A stretch of 64,000 nt of DNA from Methylobacterium sp. 10 (GCF_000519085.1 NZ_KI912577.1:3962035-4026034); one strand, 5' to 3'; numbered from the stretch's first letter, positions 53,655 to 62,402 are shown. Numbers and translations: made by a program. Notes: a model not told the origin generated them from the sequence alone.

Positions 53655-54989
53655 TCAACCCTGGGGCAGCGCCTCGTCGAACACCACCGCCTCACCCCAG
53701 GACGGGCCGATGAGGTCGCCCTGCCACATCACGCGCCTGCCGCGCACGATGGTGCCCACCGGCCAGCCGGTGACGGTGACGCCGTCATAGGGGGTCCAGC
53801 CGCATTTCGACGCGATCCACGCGTTGCGGATGGTCTCGCGGCGCGTCAGGTCCACCACCGTCACATCGGCGTCGTAGCCCACCGAGAGCCGGCCCTTGCG
53901 GCTGATGCCGAACAGGCGCTTCGGCCCGGCGCTGGTCATGTCGACGAAGCGGGCGAGGGACAGCCGTCCATTGGCGACGTGGTCGAGCATGATCGGCACC
54001 AGCGTCTGGACGCCGGTCATGCCGGAGGGGGAATCCGGATAGGGCTTGGCCTTCTCCTCCATCAGGTGCGGCGCGTGGTCCGAGCCGAGGATGTCGGCGA
54101 CGCCCTGCGTCAGCCCGTGCCAGATCCCGTCGCGATGGGCCGCGTCGCGCACGGGCGGGTTCATCTGCACCAGAGTGCCGAGGCGGGCATAGGCCTCGGT
54201 CCCGTCGAGGGTGAGGTGATGGGGCGTCACCTCGACGCTTGCCACGTCCTTGTGCTCGGCGAGAAAGACCATCTCCTCAGCCGTGGAGATGTGCAGGATG
54301 TGGATGCGGGCACCCGTCTCCTGCGCGATCCGCACCAGGCGCTGCGTCGCCTTCAGCGCGGCCTCGGGCGAACGCCAGACCGGGTGCGAAGACGGATCGC
54401 CCGGCACCCGCAGGTCCTTGCGCTGGCGCAGCATGGGCTCGTCCTCGGCATGGAAGGCGGCCCGGCGCCGGGTGCGCTTCAGGATCTCGGCGACGCCCGC
54501 ATCGTCCTCCACGAGGAGCGCGCCGGTGGAGGAACCGACGAACACCTTGATCCCCGCAGCGCCCGGCAGGCGCTCGAGGGTGGCGACCTCATGCGCGTTC
54601 TCGTGGGTGCCGCCGACCCAGAAGGCGAAGTCGCAATGCATGCGGTGGTGCCCGCGCGCCACCTTGTCGGCCAGGGTCTCTGCGCTGGTGGTCAGCGGAT
54701 TGGTGTTGGGCATCTCGAACACGGCGGTGACGCCGCCCATCACCGCCGCACGAGAGCCCGATTCGAGATCTTCCTTGTGGTCGAGGCCCGGCTCGCGGAA
54801 ATGGACCTGGGTGTCGATGACACCCGGCAGCAGGTGCAGGCCGGTGCAATCCTGGCGCTCGCCCTCGGCTCGCGAGAGATCGCCGAGGGCGGCGATGCGA
54901 CCGTTCCTGATGCCGAGATCGGCGGCGTGCTCGCCGTCGTGATTGACGATCCTGCCGCCGGTGAGGAGGAGATCGAAGGGTTGGTCCAT
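53655..54989 (-). CDS. Dihydroorotase-like cyclic amidohydrolase
   Basis: The 444-residue protein has the dihydroorotase/hydantoinase TIM-barrel layout: GVIDTQVHFREPGLDHKEDL near residue 57, the possible carbamylated Lys in IKVFVGSSTGALL near 145, HILHISTAEEMVFLAEH near 233, and the Asp of GSDHAPHLMEEKAKP near 312. In typical dihydroorotases the first block is HxHxR; here the first His is Gln61, with His63 and Arg65 kept. The annotation as dihydroorotase is likely, but metal binding may differ. AGGAG precedes the ATG. Confidence 0.85.
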   Translation of the reverse strand: MDQPFDLLLTGGRIVNHDGEHAADLGIRNGRIAALGDLSRAEGERQDCTGLHLLPGVIDTQVHFREPGLDHKEDLESGSRAAVMGGVTAVFEMPNTNPLTTSAETLADKVARGHHRMHCDFAFWVGGTHENAHEVATLERLPGAAGIKVFVGSSTGALLVEDDAGVAEILKRTRRRAAFHAEDEPMLRQRKDLRVPGDPSSHPVWRSPEAALKATQRLVRIAQETGARIHILHISTAEEMVFLAEHKDVASVEVTPHHLTLDGTEAYARLGTLVQMNPPVRDAAHRDGIWHGLTQGVADILGSDHAPHLMEEKAKPYPDSPSGMTGVQTLVPIMLDHVANGRLSLARFVDMTSAGPKRLFGISRKGRLSVGYDADVTVVDLTRRETIRNAWIASKCGWTPYDGVTVTGWPVGTIVRGRRVMWQGDLIGPSWGEAVVFDEALPQG

Positions 54990-55143
54990 CGGGGTCGCTC
55001 CTGAACGGCGTTGAGACGCGGATGGCGGCGGCTTATGTCAGCCTCGCACGGCGTGCAACGCCGTGCCCTGCCGACAGGCCCGCCGGCGCATCACTACGAT
55101 GCGCGCCGGATGGGCTTTGCAGGATGACCTTCGAGGAGTTGCC

Positions 55144-55995
55144 ATGCCGATCGCCCTGTTGCCGGACCGCGCCGTCATCGTCATCGCGGGCGAGGAGGCC
55201 ACGAGTTTCCTCCAGGGCGTGGTGACGTGCAACATCGAGACTCTCGAACCGGGTGAGGCGCGGCTCGGCGGCCTGCTGACCCCGCAGGGCAAGATCCTGT
55301 TCGATTTCCTGATCTGGCGCTCCGGCGAGGGCTTTCGCCTGGATTGCCCGGCCGAGCAGGCTCCGGCCCTGGCCAAGCGCCTCACGCTCTACCGCCTGCG
55401 CGCCAAGGTGACGATCGCCGTCGACCCGACCCTGGGACTCGCCGCCGCCTGGGACGGGGCCGAAACCGCCGCCGGTACCGAGCGCCTTGGGGACGGGCGC
55501 CTCCCGGCGTTGGGCGAGCGCCTCGTCTTTGCAGAGGGCGCGTTCTCGGCCGATGCAACGGAGGCGGATTACCACGCCCACCGCATCGCCCTCGGCATCC
55601 CCGAGGGGGGACGCGACTTCGCCTATGGCGATGCCTTCCCGCACGAGGCGCTGATGGACCAGCTCGCCGGCGTCGATTTCAGGAAGGGCTGCTATGTCGG
55701 CCAGGAAGTCGTGTCGCGCATGCAGCATCGCGGCACTGCCCGTACCCGCATCGTCCCGGTGGTCTCCAGCGACGGAGAGGCCCTGACCTCCGGCGCGGAG
55801 GTGACCGCAGGACCGCGCGGGCTCGGCACGGTCGGTAGCGTGTCGGGCGCGCGCGGCCTCGCCATGCTCCGCCTCGACCGCCTCGCCGATGCGGTCGCCG
55901 CCGGTGAGCCGGTGCGGACCGGCGCGACGATCCTCGGCGTCGAGAAGCCCTCCTTCGCCACCTTCGCATTCCCGGAGGTGGCGCCGGCCGGGTGA
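55144..55995 (+). CDS. ygfZ: Folate-binding YgfZ-type Fe-S maturation protein
   Basis: The 283-residue protein is a GcvT-fold, folate-binding factor that helps maintain certain Fe-S enzymes. The signature FRKGCYVGQEVVSRMQHRG lies near residue 179, with the conserved Cys. N-terminal SFLQGVVTCNIETLEPGEA and the LLTPQGKILFDFLIW block are typical. The ATG at 55144 has GGAG upstream and begins MPIALLPDRAVIVIAGEEAT. An earlier in-frame start gives Arg-rich sequence. It stands between the dihydroorotase-like gene and the tag operon. Confidence 0.9.
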   Translation: MPIALLPDRAVIVIAGEEATSFLQGVVTCNIETLEPGEARLGGLLTPQGKILFDFLIWRSGEGFRLDCPAEQAPALAKRLTLYRLRAKVTIAVDPTLGLAAAWDGAETAAGTERLGDGRLPALGERLVFAEGAFSADATEADYHAHRIALGIPEGGRDFAYGDAFPHEALMDQLAGVDFRKGCYVGQEVVSRMQHRGTARTRIVPVVSSDGEALTSGAEVTAGPRGLGTVGSVSGARGLAMLRLDRLADAVAAGEPVRTGATILGVEKPSFATFAFPEVAPAG

Positions 55996-56021
55996 TCGGG
56001 GGTGGCCCTGACGCTCTGGCA

Positions 56022-56065
56022 GCGGCCGCCTTCCCCCGCGTGCGGGGAGAAGGGATGCGCACCTG
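56022..56065. repeat. Half-unit of the GGGGAGA palindrome family
   Basis: GCCTTCCCCCGCGTGCGGGGAGAAGG around 56029-56054 (arms CTTCCCC and GGGGAGAAG) is a short palindrome between ygfZ and tag, related to the units at 168-443 and 30066-30200. Confidence 0.5.
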
Positions 56066-56109
56066 AGCGCTCCTGGCGTTCTTGATCCGTTCCGATTATT
56101 CTCGGTCCC

Positions 56110-56730
56110 ATGTCCGACGATTCCACAGGCCTGATCCATCATCCCGACGGTTGCCCGCGCTGCTGGTGGGCCGGGCTCGACCCGGTCTACGTCGCCTATC
56201 ACGACACCGAATGGGGCGTACCCGAGCGTGACGGCCGGGCGTTGTACGAGAAACTGATCCTCGACGGGTTCCAGGCCGGCCTGTCGTGGATCACCATCCT
56301 GCGGCGGCGCGAGGGGTTCCGCCGGGCGTTCGCCGGGTTCGAGCCGGAGGCCATCGCGCGGTTCACGCAAGCCGATGTCGAGCGGCTGATGCAGGATACC
56401 GGCATCATCCGGAACCGCGCCAAGATCGTCGGGACCATCGCGGGCGCCCGCGCCTTCTTGGCCATCGAGGAGCGCGGACCCGGCTTCTCGCGCTTCCTGT
56501 GGGACTTCGTCGAGGGCCAGCCGATCCAGGGCCGAGCGACGGACCGGGCCGGCATCGCCACCGAGACGGAGATCTCGCGGACCATCTCGCGGGCTCTCAA
56601 GACAGAAGGGTTCAGCTTCTGCGGCCCCACCATCGTCCATGCCTTCATGCAGGCGGTGGGCATGGTGAACGACCATCTTGCCGGTTGCCATCGGCATGCC
56701 GCCTGCGCCGCCCTGGGCACGAGCCGATGA
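56110..56730 (+). CDS. tag: DNA-3-methyladenine glycosylase I
   Basis: The 206-residue base-excision enzyme removes 3-methyladenine. Family marks are CPRCWWAGLDPVYVAYHDTE near residue 15, LILDGFQAGLSWITILRRRE near 49, and the C-terminal zinc-site segment DHLAGCHRHAAC near 188. The Cys/His residues correspond to the Tag zinc snap. Its stop overlaps the next start by four bases (ATGA), making it the first gene of a three-gene overlapping operon. Confidence 0.93.
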   Translation: MSDDSTGLIHHPDGCPRCWWAGLDPVYVAYHDTEWGVPERDGRALYEKLILDGFQAGLSWITILRRREGFRRAFAGFEPEAIARFTQADVERLMQDTGIIRNRAKIVGTIAGARAFLAIEERGPGFSRFLWDFVEGQPIQGRATDRAGIATETEISRTISRALKTEGFSFCGPTIVHAFMQAVGMVNDHLAGCHRHAACAALGTSR

Positions 56731-57320
56731 GCGCCGCCCCACGCGCCTGGCAGCGGATGCTGTCGGGCCGGCGTCTCGATCTCCTCGACCCTTCGCCGCA
56801 GGACATCGAGATCGCCGACATCGCCCATGGTCTCGCTCGCGTCGCTCGCTGGAACGGCCAGACCGCCGGGCCGCACGTCTTCTCCGTGGCCCAGCACGCG
56901 CTCCTGGTGGAGGTCATCGGCGCGGATCTGGCCCCCGGCCGGACCCGGATGCAGCGCCTCGAACTTCTGCTGCACGATGCGCCGGAATACGTGATCGGTG
57001 ACATCATCTCGCCCTTCAAGGCGGCGATCGGCCCCTCTTACAAGAGTGTGGAACTGCGCCTGATGGCGGCGATCCGCCAGCGCTTCGGCCTACCGGAGCC
57101 GAATGAGGACGAGGCTCGCCTCGTCAAGCGCGCCGACGCGGTGGCGGCCCATTTCGAAGCCACAAGGCTCGCCGGCTTTTCCGAGGACGAGGCCGGCGCA
57201 GTTTTCGGGCCTCTCCACTTGGCAGCCCCGGCGGCGCTGGCGCTGATCGAGCCTTGGCCGACGGCCGAGGCTCAGTCGAGGTTCCTCTATCGTTTTCAGA
57301 TTCTTACGAGCAATTCCTGA
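56727..57320 (+). CDS. HD-domain hydrolase (YfbR-like)
   Basis: The 197-residue protein has the HD-domain metal residues: HVFSVAQHALLVEVIG near residue 50 and LLLHDAPEYVIGDIISPFK near 80. This matches the YfbR-type 5'-deoxynucleotidase subgroup, which removes phosphate from deoxynucleoside monophosphates. It is translationally coupled to tag before it and to the phosphatase after it (TGATG), which suggests a nucleotide-cleaning or repair role shared with those genes. Confidence 0.85.
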   Translation: MSAAPRAWQRMLSGRRLDLLDPSPQDIEIADIAHGLARVARWNGQTAGPHVFSVAQHALLVEVIGADLAPGRTRMQRLELLLHDAPEYVIGDIISPFKAAIGPSYKSVELRLMAAIRQRFGLPEPNEDEARLVKRADAVAAHFEATRLAGFSEDEAGAVFGPLHLAAPAALALIEPWPTAEAQSRFLYRFQILTSNS

Positions 57321-57832
57321 TGTCGGATATTCACGTTTGCCCCCTGTCGCAATTACCCCGGACCCTGGAACGCACCGGTGCGAGCCACCTGATGACGCTG
57401 ATGAAGGTCGGCACCGCCATCGCCCGCCCCGACAGCATCGCCGACGGGCGCCATTGCGTGGTCGAAGTCAGCGACATCGTCGCTCCCCTCGACGGGCATG
57501 TCCTGCCGGGCGAGGATCACGTGCGGTGCATCCTCGATTTCGCGGCCGTCTGGGACCGGGACCGGCCGCTGCTGATCCATTGCTATGCCGGGATCAGCCG
57601 CTCCACGGCGGCGGCCTATATCGCCGCTTGCGCCCTCGATCCGGAGCGGGACGAGGCCGAGATCGCCCTCGCCTTGCGCGCCGCATCGCCGTCGGCGACG
57701 CCTAATGCCCTGTTCGTGGAGATCGCCGACCGCCTGCTGGGACGCGAGGGGCGGATGTCCGCCGCCATCGCCGAAATCGGGCGGGGCGCCGACGCGTTCG
57801 AGGGTAATCCCTTCGCGCTTACGCTGGGGTGA
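57320..57832 (+). CDS. Dual-specificity/tyrosine phosphatase-like protein
   Basis: The 170-residue protein has the phosphatase P-loop HCYAGISRS near residue 96 (Cys-x5-Arg) inside LLIHCYAGISRSTAAAYIAA. An Asp-rich region upstream could supply the general acid. Substrates may be protein, lipid or nucleotide phosphates. The ATG overlaps the last base of the preceding stop. A longer in-frame start upstream lies inside the HD gene and is not used. Confidence 0.85.
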   Translation: MSDIHVCPLSQLPRTLERTGASHLMTLMKVGTAIARPDSIADGRHCVVEVSDIVAPLDGHVLPGEDHVRCILDFAAVWDRDRPLLIHCYAGISRSTAAAYIAACALDPERDEAEIALALRAASPSATPNALFVEIADRLLGREGRMSAAIAEIGRGADAFEGNPFALTLG

Positions 57833-57993
57833 CAGCCAAGGCTCCGATCCAGCTTGGCATTATGATGAATCGAGTGTGGCCGAAACGACGCCAACCTTGA
57901 CGAAGTGCTCGCCGATGGAGCAGCCAACGCCCCCCTGGGCTTGTCGGGCAGGCAGCCGCAGGCTTAGACCGGCACAATGAGGGGTACCCTGGG

Positions 57994-58278
57994 ATGACCA
58001 CAGCGCGATCCGCCGTGGCGGCGACAACCGATTCGAAAGCGTCCGACGAGGGACTCGACCTGCCGTTCGAGAAGGCGCTCGAACAGCTCGAAGAGATCGT
58101 GCGCCGCCTGGAGAAGGGGGATGTGCCCCTCGACGAATCGGTGGCGATCTACGAGCGCGGCGAGATCTTGAAGCGGCATTGCGAAGGCCTGCTGCGCAAG
58201 GCCGAGGCGCGGATTCAGACGATCACGCTGGGGCCCGACGGGCGCGCGGCGGGTGTCGCTCCCCTCGATGTCGGCTAG
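57994..58278 (+). CDS. xseB: Exodeoxyribonuclease VII small subunit
   Basis: The 94-residue helical protein has the XseB signature LPFEKALEQLEEIVRRLEKG near residue 23, followed by DVPLDESVAIYERGEILKRH. It binds XseA to form the nuclease that degrades single-stranded DNA. The large-subunit gene is not in the window. It lies 96 bases before dxs in the same direction, the common xseB-dxs linkage in proteobacteria (often with ispA between, which is missing here). Confidence 0.95.
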   Translation: MTTARSAVAATTDSKASDEGLDLPFEKALEQLEEIVRRLEKGDVPLDESVAIYERGEILKRHCEGLLRKAEARIQTITLGPDGRAAGVAPLDVG

Positions 58279-58374
58279 TCCACGAGGTCGCGATGATCCG
58301 TGGGTTTCTAAGAATTATTCATCTGCCGCAACAGGTTGCGCGCATGTCTTCCCTCCGGGCGTGAGGTTGATTCG

Positions 58375-60360
58375 GTGTCACGGATAGAAACCTCGATCCT
58401 CGACGGGCTTGACGAGACGTCTGCTCTTCGGGCGCTTCCCGAGAGCCGGCTTCAGGCGGTGGCGGACGCGGTGCGTCAGGAGATGATCGACGCGGTGTCG
58501 GTGACGGGCGGTCACCTCGGGTCGGGCCTGGGCGTGGTCGAGCTGACGGTGGCCCTGCATCACGTGTTCGAGACGCCCGACGACCGGATCGTGTGGGATG
58601 TCGGGCATCAGGCCTATCCGCACAAGATCCTGACCGGGCGGCGCGACCGGATCCGGACCCTGCGCCAGCCGGGCGGGCTGTCGGGCTTCACCAAGCGCTC
58701 GGAGAGCGTCTACGACCCGTTCGGGGCGGCGCATTCCTCGACCTCGATCTCGGCGGCTTTGGGCATGGCGGTGGCGCGCGACCTCGACGAGGCGTCGGCC
58801 AAGGCCAAGGGGGCGCCCGCGCCCAGGCGCCGCAACATGATCGCGGTGATCGGCGACGGCTCGATGTCGGCGGGCATGGCCTACGAGGCGATGAACAATG
58901 CCGGCGCGCTGCATTCGCGGCTGATCGTGATCCTGAACGACAACGACATGTCGATCGCCCCGCCGGTGGGGGCGATGTCGGCCTATTTCGCGCGTCTGGC
59001 CTCGGGCGGCACGTATCGCGGCCTGCGCGAGACCGCCAAGCAGCTCGGCAAGCTCCTTCCGAAGGCGATCTACCAGCGCGCGGCGGCGGCCGAGGAATAT
59101 GCCCGCTCCCTGGTGGTGGGCGGCGGCACGATGTTCGAGGAGATGGGGTTCCATTACGTCGGCCCGGTCGACGGCCATAACCTCGACCACCTGCTGCCGA
59201 TCCTGAAGAACGTGCGCGACTCGGACCAGGGCCCGATCCTGCTCCACGTGGTGACGCAGAAGGGCAAGGGCTACGCCCCGGCCGAGGCCTCCGCCGACCG
59301 CTACCACGGGGTGGTGAAGTTCGACGTGCTGTCGGGGGTGCAGGCCAAGGCCAAGCCGAACGCGCCGGCCTATACCCGCGTCTTCGGCGAGAGCCTGATC
59401 AAGGCGGCGGATGCCGACGACAAGGTCGTGGCGATCACCGCCGCGATGCCGGGCGGCACCGGGATCGACCTGTTCGGCAAGGCGCATCCGGACCGGACCT
59501 TCGATGTGGGCATCGCCGAGCAGCATGCGGTGACGTTCGCGGGCGGTCTGGCGACGGAGGGCTACAAGCCGTTCGTGGCGATCTACTCGACCTTCCTTCA
59601 GCGGGCCTACGACCAGGTCGTTCACGACGTGGCGTTGCAGAACCTGCCCGTGCGGTTCTGCCTCGACCGGGCGGGACTGGTGGGCGCGGACGGGGCGACC
59701 CATGCCGGCGCCTTCGATCTCGCCTATCTGTGCTGCCTGCCGAACATGGTCGTGATGGCGGCCTCCGACGAGGCCGAACTGGTGCACATGGTGGCGACCC
59801 AGCATGCCCACGATACCGGCCCGATCGCCCTGCGCTACCCGCGCGGCGAGGGGGTGGGCGTGGATCTGCCCGAGCGCGGCGAGGCCCTGCCCATCGGCAA
59901 GGGCCGGATCGTCAAGCGCCCCGAGAATGCACGGGTGGCGCTGCTGAGCCTGGGCACGCGCCTGTCGGAGGCTCTGAAGGCCGCCGACCTGCTCGAGAGC
60001 GCCGGGGTCGCCGTGAGCGTGGCGGATGCGCGCTTCGCCAAGCCCCTGGACGAGGCGATGATCCTCGATCTGGCGGCGAGCCACGAGGTCCTGGTCACCC
60101 TGGAAGAGGGGTCGGTGGGCGGCTTCGGCGCCATGGTGCTGCATCTCCTGTCGGAGAAGGGCGCTCTCGACACGGGCCGGGTGCGGGTGCGGACGCTGAC
60201 GCTGCCGGACACCTACCAGGACCACAACAGCCCGGAGGCGATGTACGCCGAGGCCGGCCTCGACGCCGACGGCATCGTCAGGACCGTCCAGGCAGCGCTG
60301 CCCGAGCAGAAGGCACGGAGCGGTGCCAAGCTCGTGAGCGTCGGCAAGGGTCAGCGCTGA
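58375..60360 (+). CDS. dxs: 1-deoxy-D-xylulose-5-phosphate synthase
   Basis: The 661-residue thiamine-diphosphate enzyme condenses pyruvate and glyceraldehyde 3-phosphate at the entry to the MEP isoprenoid pathway. Marks are HHVFETPDDRIVWDVGHQAY near residue 62, the TPP-binding GDGSMSAGMAYEAMNNAG near 160, and DRAGLVGADGATHAG near 430. The GTG at 58375 has GAGG upstream and gives VSRIETSILDGLDE. The product supplies isoprenyl units for hopanoids, carotenoids and the cis-prenyltransferase encoded at 17784-18494. Confidence 0.95.
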   Translation: MSRIETSILDGLDETSALRALPESRLQAVADAVRQEMIDAVSVTGGHLGSGLGVVELTVALHHVFETPDDRIVWDVGHQAYPHKILTGRRDRIRTLRQPGGLSGFTKRSESVYDPFGAAHSSTSISAALGMAVARDLDEASAKAKGAPAPRRRNMIAVIGDGSMSAGMAYEAMNNAGALHSRLIVILNDNDMSIAPPVGAMSAYFARLASGGTYRGLRETAKQLGKLLPKAIYQRAAAAEEYARSLVVGGGTMFEEMGFHYVGPVDGHNLDHLLPILKNVRDSDQGPILLHVVTQKGKGYAPAEASADRYHGVVKFDVLSGVQAKAKPNAPAYTRVFGESLIKAADADDKVVAITAAMPGGTGIDLFGKAHPDRTFDVGIAEQHAVTFAGGLATEGYKPFVAIYSTFLQRAYDQVVHDVALQNLPVRFCLDRAGLVGADGATHAGAFDLAYLCCLPNMVVMAASDEAELVHMVATQHAHDTGPIALRYPRGEGVGVDLPERGEALPIGKGRIVKRPENARVALLSLGTRLSEALKAADLLESAGVAVSVADARFAKPLDEAMILDLAASHEVLVTLEEGSVGGFGAMVLHLLSEKGALDTGRVRVRTLTLPDTYQDHNSPEAMYAEAGLDADGIVRTVQAALPEQKARSGAKLVSVGKGQR

Positions 60361-60383
60361 CCGGCCGACATTCATGACAACCC

Positions 60384-60420
60384 GGCATCACGGCTCCGCT
60401 TCCAAGGCGGCCGTGATGCC
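60384..60420. terminator. Hairpin downstream of dxs
   Basis: GGCATCACGGC at 60384-60394 pairs perfectly with GCCGTGATGCC at 60410-60420. It lies 23 bases after the dxs stop, between dxs and the convergent SOD gene. A second inverted repeat, CGCATCC/GGATGCG, follows near 60434-60465. No T-run is present. Confidence 0.6.
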
Positions 60421-60473
60421 GTTCAAGGCATTCGCATCCGCCGGCGGCCCTGCGCCGAGGATGCGATGGCCGG

Positions 60474-61010
60474 CTACTTGATGACCGAGCAGGCGAGGCG
60501 GGCGCCCGCCCCACCGATGGGCTGGCTGGTATGGTCGTCCTCGTTGGCGTGGATGATGAGGGCCGAGCCGTCGGCATCCTTCAGCCCGCCCTCGCCCGTC
60601 AGTGGCGTCTCGCTCGACACCTCCGCATTCACCGAGCCATCGGCATTGGCATAGACGTTGGGCAGGTCGCCCTCGTCAGGCCCTTCCGGGTTGAGCAAGC
60701 CGTGCTTGCTCTGGTCGTGATTCACGTGAGCCTTCGATTTCTCGAATTTCTCCATGTCCGAGCAATCGGCCACGGCGTGGAAGTGAATGCCGTGCCAGCC
60801 GGGAGGCAGGCCGCCGGGCTGGATCGCCAGACGCAGCACCAGGGCACTCGCTCCATCGCGGATGGTGACCGTTCCGATCGGTTCGCCCTTCGTGTTGACG
60901 ACCTTGCTCTCGTAGGTCTGCGGCGTGGCATTCGCCGCCGGCGCAGGTGCCTGCGCGAGGGCGGGCGCGACGCCGCCCACCAGGGCGAGGACCGACAGGA
61001 ATCGTCTCAT
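60474..61010 (-). CDS. sodC: Cu/Zn superoxide dismutase-like protein with altered zinc site
   Basis: The 178-residue exported protein has a signal peptide (MRRFLSVLALVGGVAPALAQ) and the SodC fold. Copper ligands His76 and His78 are in WHGIHFH, His95 is in the bridging position, and His154 is in LIIHANEDD. Arg171 and the Cys83/Cys174 pair are kept. The zinc ligands His103 and Asp115 are present, but the third His of the usual HAGDLPN block is replaced: the sequence is PDEGDLPN, with Asp112 there. It should remove periplasmic superoxide if it still binds metals. GAGGAG lies upstream of the ATG. Confidence 0.85.
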   Translation of the reverse strand: MRRFLSVLALVGGVAPALAQAPAPAANATPQTYESKVVNTKGEPIGTVTIRDGASALVLRLAIQPGGLPPGWHGIHFHAVADCSDMEKFEKSKAHVNHDQSKHGLLNPEGPDEGDLPNVYANADGSVNAEVSSETPLTGEGGLKDADGSALIIHANEDDHTSQPIGGAGARLACSVIK

Positions 61011-61364
61011 GGCGTTTCTCCTCTCCACGCCGGGGCGATTGTGGAGCTCTGCAAGAAAAATCCCGGCCGCGACCGTGTCCGATGACGATGGCCCGGGCAA
61101 GGCTGCCGTCGCGGTCGGGTCGGGTGCCATGTGTGTCGGCCGACCCCGGACGGCAACCGCATCCCCACGCCGATGCAGGTGCGGCGCGGAGCAGCCCCTC
61201 GGGTCGTCCTCGCAAACGGAACGCCGGTTAACATAGCATCGTGGACGTCATCGTAAGCTTTCGTTAAGCTGCGTCGTCGGTCCGACGCAACTTGCCGGGC
61301 GGCGCGTGCAGAGGTGGATCGCCGATACGCGTCCGATCTCTCTGCACCAGCCTGGAGAGAGTCG
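61011..61364. promoter_or_regulatory. Divergent control region between sodC and the Arg-rich gene
   Basis: This 354-base gap carries two outward promoters. It includes an AT-richer patch near 61231-61268 and a small palindrome, GCGTCGTCGGTCCGACGC, at 61271-61288. No named operator was recognised. Confidence 0.4.
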
Positions 61365-62039
61365 ATGCCAGTGCGTCTTCATCGGTTTTCGACCATCGTT
61401 TCGGTGCTCGGCCTGTCGGCGCTCTGCGCCATGCCGATGATCGATCCCGTTTTCGCCCAGGACGCGACTTTCACCCAGGACGCGACGCCCGCTCCCGCCG
61501 GCCGGGCATGGATCGATCCGCCCGATCGGAAGACCGCCCCCTCGCCCGTCCCCGGACGCGAGGAGACCAAGCGGCAGGATGTCCGGAAGGCTAACGCGAC
61601 GGCCCGCGCCGGGAAGGCGGCGCGAAACCACCGTGACGTGGCTGCCGGCCCTAGGCGCGCCATGGGCATCCGGCATGCGAGCCCGAAGGCGCCCGCCCAG
61701 AAAGTCGCCCGACGCACGGTCCCCGCCGGACGCGAGACCATCCGTCCCATTGCCGTCAGGGCACCCGCCAGCCGGAATCCGAGAGACGGAGCCTGGACCG
61801 TCCGTGCGTTTCAGCCGAATTACGAGGACACTCCCGGCTATCGCTACGGCTACCTCCCGGAAGAGGTTCCGGCCTATCGTCGCCGGGATGACGAGGGCCG
61901 AGATTATCAGGCGGCCCGTCTGCGGCAGGCCCGCGAGGCGGGGTATCTCGTCGTCCGTACCGATGATCCCCGCACGATGCGCGGACGCCCCTTCGAGGCC
62001 CTCCGCGAGCCCGAGGATCGAGGCGATTCCGAAGAATGA
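61365..62039 (+). CDS. Secreted Arg/Pro-rich basic protein, unknown function
   Basis: The 224-residue protein has an N-terminal signal sequence (MPVRLHRFSTIVSVLGLSAL, ending near AQDAT). A QDATFTQDATP tandem and a long basic, Pro/Arg-rich region follow. The C-terminal part has NYEDTPGYRYGYLPEEVPAY and several Arg/Asp pairs, probably disordered. No family was recognised. The ATG at 61365 follows GGAGAG. Confidence 0.65.
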   Translation: MPVRLHRFSTIVSVLGLSALCAMPMIDPVFAQDATFTQDATPAPAGRAWIDPPDRKTAPSPVPGREETKRQDVRKANATARAGKAARNHRDVAAGPRRAMGIRHASPKAPAQKVARRTVPAGRETIRPIAVRAPASRNPRDGAWTVRAFQPNYEDTPGYRYGYLPEEVPAYRRRDDEGRDYQAARLRQAREAGYLVVRTDDPRTMRGRPFEALREPEDRGDSEE

Positions 62040-62168
62040 TCGGGTGCCCATCGGGTTTTGGCCTCGACGGTCCCGGAACGGACTTGCGCATGATTCCGTC
62101 CATGCGAAAGCCCTCGCAGGCGAGAGCCGGCAAGGGATATCGTGATCGCGGGTGAAGCGGAGGCTGCT

Positions 62169-62402
62169 TTAGCGAAGGCGGCCGGGGCGTGCCGGTTCGA
62201 ATACGATGCGGCGGTGAAACGCGCACCAGCTCTTGCCATCCGGCGCAGGCGCACCACAACAGACTGCACGATCGTTCGGCTCGCCGATGATGAACTTGCA
62301 GACGAAGGCACCCGACTGTGCGAAAGGGACGCGCAGTTCGGCCGACGGTTCGGCAATGGCGTCAGCATCGCCGATCTGTGACAGGCGAACGAGTTGATTC
62401 AT
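62169..62402 (-). CDS. GcrA-like C-terminal domain, stand-alone small protein
   Basis: The 77-residue product contains FVCKFIIGEPNDRAVCCGAP then DGKSWCAFHRRIVFEP, close to the C-terminal Cys/His segment of GcrA cell-cycle regulators (Cys35, Cys48, Cys49, Cys60, His63). The N-terminal helix-turn-helix that GcrA uses to bind methylated promoters is absent, and the preceding sequence is not homologous. It may be a remnant or a free-standing domain. The start at 62400-62402 has only a weak ribosome-binding site, so the gene may be longer or not expressed. Confidence 0.6.
   Translation of the reverse strand: MNQLVRLSQIGDADAIAEPSAELRVPFAQSGAFVCKFIIGEPNDRAVCCGAPAPDGKSWCAFHRRIVFEPARPGRLR

Noticed and set aside
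58378..60375. A 665-codon frame on the - strand opposite dxs.
   Set aside because: Dxs motifs and ribosome-binding site are on the + strand; the antisense frame is low-complexity His/Arg/Gln-rich.
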